Source of the DNA: Rossellomorea arthrocnemi
GTDB lineage: Bacteria > Bacillota > Bacilli > Bacillales > Bacillaceae_B
Length of the DNA stretch: 64,000 nucleotides
Direction: 5' to 3'
Assembly (NCBI RefSeq): GCF_904424705.1
Contig: NZ_CAJGBF010000003.1
Span: 62,001 to 126,000, forward strand
Shown: positions 58,901 through 64,000 of the stretch, one piece after another
How positions within the stretch are numbered: position 1 is the first letter of the stretch
How the letters are laid out: every line of letters starts with the position of its first letter
Notes under the pieces: generated by a model
Database searches by the model: none
The model's input: only the letters and a program-made list of their open reading frames with translations
Told to the model about the DNA's origin: nothing
Position numbers and translations under genes: made by a program

Positions 58901-60234
58901 GGGCAGGTACAATCGGTACCGTGGCGGAAAAGACCGCTTACGGGTATGTGAAGGGATATGCGAACGATCATCAGCTCCAAATCCGTGGAGCGGAAATTGA
59001 TCGTCTGGTCAGTGGGTGCACCGGTGTGAAGAGAACAACCGGACAACATCCCGGGGGAATCATCGTAGTACCGGATTATATGGATATCTATGATTTCTCC
59101 CCTATCCAATTTCCCGCTGACGATTCAAGCTCGGAATGGAAAACTACGCATTTTGATTTCCATTCGATACATGATAACCTTTTGAAACTGGATATTCTTG
59201 GACACGATGATCCTACAGTCATCCGTATGCTTCAGGATTTATCCGGGATCGATCCTAAGACGATTCCTACAGATGACCCTGAAGTGATGAAAATTTTCAG
59301 TGGTACTGAATCACTAGGTGTGACTGAAGATCAGATCATGTGTAAGACCGGTACTCTCGGAATCCCTGAATTCGGTACGAGGTTCGTCCGTCAGATGCTT
59401 GAGGATACTAAGCCGACAACGTTCTCCGAGTTGGTCCAAATTTCCGGACTATCACACGGCACCGATGTATGGCTTGGTAATGCACAAGAGCTCATTCATA
59501 ATAATATATGCAATCTGAGCGAAGTAATCGGGTGTCGTGATGATATTATGGTGTATCTGATCTACCAGGGACTTGAGCCGTCACTTGCCTTTAAAATCAT
59601 GGAATTTGTTCGAAAAGGAAAGGGTCTGCAGGATGAATGGGTAGACGAGATGAAGAAGAACGGGGTACCTGATTGGTACATCGATTCCTGCTTGAAGATC
59701 AAATATATGTTCCCGAAAGCCCATGCTGCAGCATACGTATTAATGGCTGTACGTATAGCATACTTTAAAGTGCATCATGCCCTCCTTTATTACGCGGCAT
59801 ATTTCACGGTTCGGGCTGAGGATTTCGATATCGAAGCGATGGTGAGAGGATCTCAGGCAGTGAGAGCCAAGATAGAGGAAATTAATAGTAAAGGTCTGGA
59901 TGCATCACCGAAAGAAAAGAATACATTAACGGTTCTGGAGTTAGCGCTTGAAATGTGTGAAAGGGGCTATAAATTCCAGAAAGTAGATCTGTACCGTTCA
60001 GAGGCTGCCGAATTTGTGATTGATGGAGACACATTGATTCCGCCGTTTAACTCAATTCCGGGACTCGGTACTAACGCCGCCATTAATATAGTGAATTCAA
60101 GGAAAGATGGGGAATTTTTATCAAAAGAAGATCTACAGCAAAGGGGCCGGGTATCCAAGACCATTATTGAGTACCTGGATAATCATGGCTGCCTGGAAGC
60201 ATTGCCGGATAAAAATCAATTATCCTTGTTCTAA
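55915..60234 (+). CDS. polC: DNA polymerase III PolC, replicative alpha subunit
   Basis: Main replicative polymerase of low-GC Gram-positives. 1439 residues. Order: N-terminal domain, OB fold (about 235-330), split PHP domain ([13 protein letters not shown] near 339), inserted DEDDh proofreading exonuclease ([10 protein letters not shown] near 426), a four-cysteine zinc site (CPSC...CDEC near 920-945), catalytic [12 protein letters not shown] near 968, thumb and fingers, and the clamp-binding tail NQLSLF. ATG at 55915 behind GGGGG. Confidence 0.99.
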   Translation: MEEKPLGKRERFQLLLQQLGLTEDAFVQYFRHAEIEKLAVFRKEKKWHFHFTFEEIIPCNVWSKFSIALQTSFKHIANVGYTIKVLNPNVTDQHILDYWQDCVKEIQGIAPPLLKLLNTQKPKINGNKIIVQASNDTEATQLKRKYGEMITSTFENFGFPKLVLDAEVSQVEEQSNEYEKFLEEKLKEDQERAKQALIEMEKAEKEGASDAPSGPFMLGLTIKDDADFRKIEEIYDEERRIAIEGYVFDCETRELRSGRTLLTFKVTDYSSSILVKMFSRDKEDAAVMNNMKKGMWVRCRGSIQNDTFVRDLVMIANDVNEIKPVLRLDTAPADEKRVELHMHTPMSQMDAVSSVASLVAQAKKWGHKAVAITDHAVAQSFPEAYNASKKNDIKLLYGVEANLVDDGVPIAYNDRDLPLENSTYIVFDVETTGLSAVYDTIIELAAVKIKDGEVIDKFESFANPHHPLSATTIELTGITDDMVQTAPEINDVLHRYHKWVGDDILVAHNASFDMGFLNAGYQKAGIQKATNPVIDTLELARLLYPQFKNHRLNTLAKKFDIELTQHHRAIYDAETTGYLLLKMLKDAVEKGITNHNQFNDYMGKGDAYKRSRPYHCTLIAQTEQGLKNLYKLVSISHMNYFFRVPRIPRSQLQKYRAGILVGSGCDKGEVFEGMMQKGKEEVEEKAQFYDYLEVHPKEVYQHLIELDLVQSQKNLEDIIQNIVELGRELDKPVVATGNVHYLNETDKIYRKILVGSQGGANPLNRHELPDVHFRTTNEMLDAFSFLGKDTAKEIVVDNSNKIADMIDVIKPIRDDLYTPKIEGADEEMRRMSYAMAKSIYGEELPEIVEARIEKELKSIIGHGFAVIYLISHKLVKKSLDDGYLVGSRGSVGSSFVATMTEITEVNPLPPHYVCPSCKKSVFFDDGSVGSGFDLPNKDCDECGVPFKKDGHDIPFETFLGFKGDKVPDIDLNFSGEYQPNAHNYTKVLFGEDNVYRAGTIGTVAEKTAYGYVKGYANDHQLQIRGAEIDRLVSGCTGVKRTTGQHPGGIIVVPDYMDIYDFSPIQFPADDSSSEWKTTHFDFHSIHDNLLKLDILGHDDPTVIRMLQDLSGIDPKTIPTDDPEVMKIFSGTESLGVTEDQIMCKTGTLGIPEFGTRFVRQMLEDTKPTTFSELVQISGLSHGTDVWLGNAQELIHNNICNLSEVIGCRDDIMVYLIYQGLEPSLAFKIMEFVRKGKGLQDEWVDEMKKNGVPDWYIDSCLKIKYMFPKAHAAAYVLMAVRIAYFKVHHALLYYAAYFTVRAEDFDIEAMVRGSQAVRAKIEEINSKGLDASPKEKNTLTVLELALEMCERGYKFQKVDLYRSEAAEFVIDGDTLIPPFNSIPGLGTNAAINIVNSRKDGEFLSKEDLQQRGRVSKTIIEYLDNHGCLEALPDKNQLSLF

Positions 60235-60255
60235 GAGCGATATCATGGGAATTGT

Positions 60256-60284
60256 TTGCATAAAAATGTTGATTATGGTATATT
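60256..60284 (+). promoter_or_regulatory. candidate sigma-A promoter of rimP-nusA-infB
   Basis: TTGCAT (60256-60261) and TATATT (60279-60284) separated by 17 bp, just after the polC stop. Predicted start near 60291, about 30 nt before a terminator hairpin and 130 nt before rimP. Confidence 0.6.
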
Positions 60285-60319
60285 TTTATTGGAAATACTA
60301 AAGATAGCTCTAAAGGTAG

Positions 60320-60350
60320 AAGAGTGGGGTCGCACCCCACTCTTTCGTTA
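60320..60350 (+). terminator. terminator hairpin after polC, probable rimP-nusA attenuator
   Basis: AGAGTGGGGT (60321-60330) pairs with ACCCCACTCT (60334-60343), a perfect 10-bp stem with a 3-nt loop. The following T tract is interrupted (TTCGTTATT), as in terminators that need NusA. It can end polC transcripts, and because a promoter lies just upstream it may also attenuate the rimP-nusA operon. Confidence 0.75.
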
Positions 60351-60421
60351 TTACATGGAGATTTTTTGAACTATCATTTCTAGTCTTGGTGCAAGATTTT
60401 CATATAGACCAGGAGGTAAGT

Positions 60422-60892
60422 ATGAGCAAAATAACAACACTTGTAGAAGAAATTGTTACACCAATCTTAGATGACATGTCTCTGGAACTCATCGACATGG
60501 AATATGTAAAAGAAGGATCCAATTGGTTTCTTCGTGTATTCATTGACAAAGATTCAGGTGTTGACATTGAAGAATGTGGAATAGTAAGTGAAAGACTTAG
60601 TGAAAAGTTAGATGAAATTGACCCGATTCCTCATAATTACTTTTTAGAAGTTTCTTCACCGGGGGCTGAACGTCCTTTAAAGAAAGACAAGGACTTCGAG
60701 AAAGCCATTGGCAAAAACGTTTATGTGAAAACGTATGAGCCAATAAACGGCGAGAAAGCCTTCGAAGGGACACTTCTTTCCTATACTTCAGACGAATTAT
60801 CATTAGAAGTAACCATTAAGACTCGAAAAAAGAAGGTTGAAATTCCAACAGATAAGATAGCCATCGCTCGATTGGCTGTTACCTTTTCATAG
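60422..60892 (+). CDS. rimP: ribosome maturation factor RimP (YlxS)
   Basis: Needed for 30S maturation, binds S12. 156 residues in two domains: an N-terminal alpha/beta domain ([25 protein letters not shown]... [21 protein letters not shown]) and a C-terminal SH3-like barrel. TAGGAGGT lies before the ATG at 60422; an open frame from 60386 lacks a ribosome site. Confidence 0.98.
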   Translation: MSKITTLVEEIVTPILDDMSLELIDMEYVKEGSNWFLRVFIDKDSGVDIEECGIVSERLSEKLDEIDPIPHNYFLEVSSPGAERPLKKDKDFEKAIGKNVYVKTYEPINGEKAFEGTLLSYTSDELSLEVTIKTRKKKVEIPTDKIAIARLAVTFS

Positions 60893-60927
60893 GAACTAAC
60901 CGCATTATAAAGGGGGATGAAACCACC

Positions 60928-62061
60928 ATGAGCACTCAGTTATTAGATGCTCTTACTGTTTTAGAGAAAGAGAAAGGCATTGCAAGAGATGTCATCATAG
61001 AAGCAATTGAGGCTGCCCTTGTGTCAGCTTACAAACGAAATTTCAACCAGGCACAAAACGTTCGTGTAGACCTTAACCTTGATACGGGTACAATGAGAGT
61101 TTTCGCACGTAAGGAAGTTGTGGATGAAGTGTTTGATTCCCGTCTGGAGATTTCAGTCGAAGACGCCGGGGAAATCAATCCAAGCTATGAAGTAGGAGAC
61201 GTTGTTGAGCTTGAAGTCACACCGAAGGATTTTGGACGCATTGCAGCTCAGACTGCTAAACAGGTTGTGACCCAGCGGGTGAGGGAAGCTGAAAGAGGCA
61301 TTATCTATTCTGAATTTGTTGACCGGGAAGAAGACATTATGACTGGGATCGTTCAACGTCAGGATAATCGTTTCATCTATGTGGCATTAGGCAAGATCGA
61401 GGCACTTCTTCCTGTGAGTGAGCAAATGCCTAATGAAACATATAAGCCTCATGACCGGATCAAAGTGTTCATTACAAAGGTTGAAAAGACGACAAAAGGT
61501 CCTCAAATCTTTGTTTCGAGAACACACCCTGGATTATTGAAGCGACTTTTTGAAATTGAAGTTCCCGAAATCTTTGATGGAACAGTAGAAATCAAATCAG
61601 TTGCAAGAGAAGCCGGTGACCGCTCGAAAATTTCTGTCCACGCGGAAAATTCCGAAGTGGATCCAGTTGGTGCTTGTGTAGGTACTAAAGGTGCCAGGGT
61701 ACAAGCCATCGTAAACGAATTAAAAGGCGAAAAGATCGATATCGTCCAGTGGTCGGAAGATCCGGTTACTTTCGTAGCCAATGCACTGAGCCCGTCTAAA
61801 GTATTGGATGTTCAGGTGAATGAAGAAGATAAAGCAACAAGAGTCGTCGTTCCTGACTATCAACTGTCCCTTGCCATCGGTAAACGTGGTCAAAACGCTC
61901 GTCTTGCAGCTAAATTGACAAACTGGAAGATCGATATCAAGAGTGAGACGGATGCACGTGAATTAGGGTTGTATCCTCGCGAAGAGGCATTTTTACCTAA
62001 GGATGAAGAGGACGAGTATGACAATGAGCCTTTAAATATTGATTTTGAAAATCAAGATTAA
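60928..62061 (+). CDS. nusA: transcription termination/antitermination factor NusA
   Basis: RNA polymerase partner controlling pausing and termination. 377 residues: N-terminal polymerase-binding domain (LLDALTVLEKEKGIARDVIIEAIEAAL), S1 domain (about 135-200), then two KH domains (VDPVGACVGTKGARVQAIVNEL and SLAIGKRGQNARLAAKLT). Acidic C-terminal tail, without the extra repeats of E. coli NusA. AAGGGGGAT precedes the ATG. Confidence 0.99.
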   Translation: MSTQLLDALTVLEKEKGIARDVIIEAIEAALVSAYKRNFNQAQNVRVDLNLDTGTMRVFARKEVVDEVFDSRLEISVEDAGEINPSYEVGDVVELEVTPKDFGRIAAQTAKQVVTQRVREAERGIIYSEFVDREEDIMTGIVQRQDNRFIYVALGKIEALLPVSEQMPNETYKPHDRIKVFITKVEKTTKGPQIFVSRTHPGLLKRLFEIEVPEIFDGTVEIKSVAREAGDRSKISVHAENSEVDPVGACVGTKGARVQAIVNELKGEKIDIVQWSEDPVTFVANALSPSKVLDVQVNEEDKATRVVVPDYQLSLAIGKRGQNARLAAKLTNWKIDIKSETDARELGLYPREEAFLPKDEEDEYDNEPLNIDFENQD

Positions 62062-62073
62062 GAGGTGAGTAAG

Positions 62074-62343
62074 ATGAGTGTCAATAAGAAGATCCCATTG
62101 CGAAAATGTGTGGCAACGGGTGAAATGAAACCAAAAAAAGAAATGATACGTATTGTGAGATCGAAAGAAGGCGATGTTTCCATTGATCCGACTGGCAAGA
62201 AATCAGGTCGTGGAGCTTATCTCTCAAAGGATAAAGACATCATTTTACAAGCTAAAAAGAAAAATACTTTAGCCAATCAATTACAGGCGAAAATAGATGA
62301 ATCTCTATACGATGAATTGATTAGCCTTGTGGAGAAGGAGTAA
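62074..62343 (+). CDS. rnpM: YlxR family RNA-binding protein RnpM
   Basis: 89-residue basic protein with the YlxR signature PLRKCVATGEMKPKKEMIRIVRSK and GRGAYLSKD. Recent work in B. subtilis connects YlxR to RNase P control (RnpM). The ATG at 62074 has AAGAGGTG 6 nt before it; the in-frame GTG at 62065 overlaps that site. 12 bp after nusA. Confidence 0.95.
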   Translation: MSVNKKIPLRKCVATGEMKPKKEMIRIVRSKEGDVSIDPTGKKSGRGAYLSKDKDIILQAKKKNTLANQLQAKIDESLYDELISLVEKE

Positions 62344-62353
62344 CGTTTAGCGT

Positions 62354-62671
62354 ATGAATCAGAATCGTTGGATGTCACTTTTAGGATTGGCGAATCGGGC
62401 ACGTAAGATTATTTCAGGTGAAGAGCTTGTTATTAAAGAAGTTCGTAATGGACGAGCGAAACTTGTCATTCTTTCCAAAGATGCTTCTGCTAATACAAAC
62501 AAGAAAATCACGGACAAATGTAAATCGTATAATGTCCCGGTGTGCTTAGTGGAAAACAGGCATGATTTAGGTCAAGCCATAGGAAAAGAGGCCAGGGTAG
62601 TCGTGGCCGTCCTGGATGCAGGCTTTGCCAAGAAATTATCCGAACTGCTCGATGAATCTCAGTGGGGGTGA
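62354..62671 (+). CDS. ylxQ: YlxQ, L7Ae-family RNA-binding protein
   Basis: 105 residues of the L7Ae/L30e/S12e fold: [37 protein letters not shown], read in parts, then [34 protein letters not shown]. Members bind kink-turn RNA. Its cellular role is not settled. It starts 10 bp after rnpM and ends 4 bp before infB. Confidence 0.93.
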   Translation: MNQNRWMSLLGLANRARKIISGEELVIKEVRNGRAKLVILSKDASANTNKKITDKCKSYNVPVCLVENRHDLGQAIGKEARVVVAVLDAGFAKKLSELLDESQWG

Positions 62672-62675
62672 ACAT

Positions 62676-64000
62676 ATGAGCAAGATGCGTGTATATGAAT
62701 ATGCAAAAAAATATAATGTTTCAAGTAAAGATGTAATCGAAAAATTAAAGCAACTGAATATTGAGGTATCAAACCATATGGCAACTATAGAAGACGACGC
62801 AGTAACGAAATTAGACGCGATGTACAAAGGTGATTCAAAAGGGCAAGGGAATAAAGCTGTCCAAAAAGACTCCAAAACAACTGCATCCAAGTCAGAGGAA
62901 GCTCCAAACAAGGAGAAAGTAAAAACAGCACCGAAAAGTCGTGAAGGTAAGAAACACGAACAACAGCACCAATCAAAGGAGAAGAAGGTCTTCAATAATA
63001 ACAACAACAAAAACAAAAACAACAAACAAAATAAGCAGAACAAAAATTTCAGACAGGCACCTCAGCAGCAACAGCCTGTAAAGAAAAAAGAGCTTCCTTC
63101 CAAAATTACGTTCTCAGAGTCTTTAACAGTTTCAGAACTTGCCAAAAAACTTCATAAAGAGCCTTCTGAAATCATAAAAAAATTATTCATGCTTGGTATC
63201 ATGGCAACAATCAACCAGGAGTTGGATAAAGACTCAATCGAATTGATTGCAGGTGAATACGGGGTCGAAGTGGAAGAAGAAATTAAAGTGGATGCTACCG
63301 ATCTCGAAGTGTACTTCACTGAAGATACAGAAGAACAAGTTGAAGAACGTCCTTCTGTTGTTACCATAATGGGTCACGTTGACCATGGTAAAACTACGCT
63401 TCTTGACTCAATCCGTAATACGAAGGTGACCGCAGGGGAAGCTGGAGGTATCACTCAGCATATCGGTGCTTATCAAGTTGAAGTGGATGGAAAGAAAATC
63501 ACATTCCTTGATACTCCCGGGCATGCTGCCTTTACAACAATGCGTGCACGTGGTGCCAAGGTTACGGACATTGCGATTATCGTTGTAGCTGCTGACGATG
63601 GTGTCATGCCTCAAACGGTCGAAGCAATCAATCATGCGAAAGCCGCTGAAGTACCGATCATCATTGCGGTTAATAAGATGGATAAAGAAGCTGCCAATCC
63701 AGATCGAGTGATGCAGGAGTTGACGGAATATGAATTAGTTCCTGAAGCATGGGGGGGAGACACGATCTTCGTACCATTATCCGCATTGTCTGGAGAAGGA
63801 ATCGACAATTTACTTGAAATGATCGTACTTGTAAGTGAAGTGGAAGAGCTTAAAGCCAATCCAAATCGTCTTGCACAAGGAACGGTTATTGAAGCTCAAT
63901 TGGATAAAGGCCGTGGATCTGTTGCCACTTTACTCGTTCAAAATGGAACGCTGAAAGTAGGGGATCCCATCGTAGTAGGAAATACATTCGGGCGTGTACG
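62676..64000 (+). CDS. infB: translation initiation factor IF-2, N-terminal part
   Basis: Open to the window end, giving 441 residues without a stop. IF-2 places initiator tRNA on the 30S subunit. N-terminal IF2_N motif ([28 protein letters not shown]), a charged linker with an Asn/Lys/Gln-rich run (about 106-140), a second IF2_N-like motif ([24 protein letters not shown]), then the GTPase: GHVDHGKTT from residue 233, [15 protein letters not shown], and the start of domain II. ATG at 62676 behind GGGGGTG. Confidence 0.98.
   Translation, partial: MSKMRVYEYAKKYNVSSKDVIEKLKQLNIEVSNHMATIEDDAVTKLDAMYKGDSKGQGNKAVQKDSKTTASKSEEAPNKEKVKTAPKSREGKKHEQQHQSKEKKVFNNNNNKNKNNKQNKQNKNFRQAPQQQQPVKKKELPSKITFSESLTVSELAKKLHKEPSEIIKKLFMLGIMATINQELDKDSIELIAGEYGVEVEEEIKVDATDLEVYFTEDTEEQVEERPSVVTIMGHVDHGKTTLLDSIRNTKVTAGEAGGITQHIGAYQVEVDGKKITFLDTPGHAAFTTMRARGAKVTDIAIIVVAADDGVMPQTVEAINHAKAAEVPIIIAVNKMDKEAANPDRVMQELTEYELVPEAWGGDTIFVPLSALSGEGIDNLLEMIVLVSEVEELKANPNRLAQGTVIEAQLDKGRGSVATLLVQNGTLKVGDPIVVGNTFGRV

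Noticed and set aside
63000-63060. AAC/AAA-rich tract as a DNA repeat element
   Set aside because: It encodes the flexible Asn/Lys/Gln linker of IF-2, which varies in length and composition between species.

Overview
The window is a gene-dense, entirely plus-strand stretch of a low-GC Firmicute chromosome, most likely a Bacillaceae member (Bacillus sensu lato). The gene order matches, almost gene for gene, the Bacillus subtilis run from ylqD to infB, and protein lengths and motifs fit that family. I would not name a species. I see no mobile element, tRNA, rRNA, CRISPR array or prophage gene.

Layout. 1-4437: end of ylqD, then rimM-trmD-rplS (tRNA/ribosome maturation and L19 with a leader hairpin), a type I signal peptidase, rbgA and rnhB. 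4508-6564: ylqG-ylqH, two poorly understood genes that resemble the C-terminal halves of FliK and FlhB. 6739-8937: sucCD with a promoter overlapped by a full-consensus cre site. 8981-14070: dprA, topA and trmFO, separated by long non-coding gaps with candidate promoters. 14077-17989: xerC-hslV-hslU-codY, ended by a strong terminator.

18573-46276: the fla/che operon, 33 genes from flgB to swrB. It encodes rod, MS ring, C ring, export gate and ATPase, hook, the FlhF/FlhG number and placement pair, chemotaxis signalling (CheY, B, A, W, C, D), the motility sigma factor SigD and the swarming proteins SwrD and SwrB. A flagellar-operon gene of unknown function lies between flgD and flgE. About 630 bp without a gene precede flgB. 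They hold a candidate sigma-A promoter far upstream and three direct repeats spaced exactly 20 bp that run up to the start codon.

46284-60234: rpsB, tsf, pyrH, frr, uppS, cdsA, dxr, rasP, proS and polC (translation, UMP kinase, lipid carrier and phospholipid synthesis, intramembrane proteolysis, replication). 60256-64000: a promoter followed about 30 nt later by a terminator hairpin, then rimP-nusA-rnpM-ylxQ-infB, with infB cut by the window end. This promoter-terminator arrangement fits NusA-controlled attenuation of its own operon.

Nothing here is clearly a new system. The observations most worth a second look are the YlqG/YlqH pair as a detached FliK-FlhB-like module, the rimP-nusA attenuator, the flgB 20-bp repeats, a candidate sigma-B promoter before the signal peptidase gene, and the cre-overlapped sucC promoter. 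Gene starts were chosen by Shine-Dalgarno position and family alignment from memory; no database search was run.
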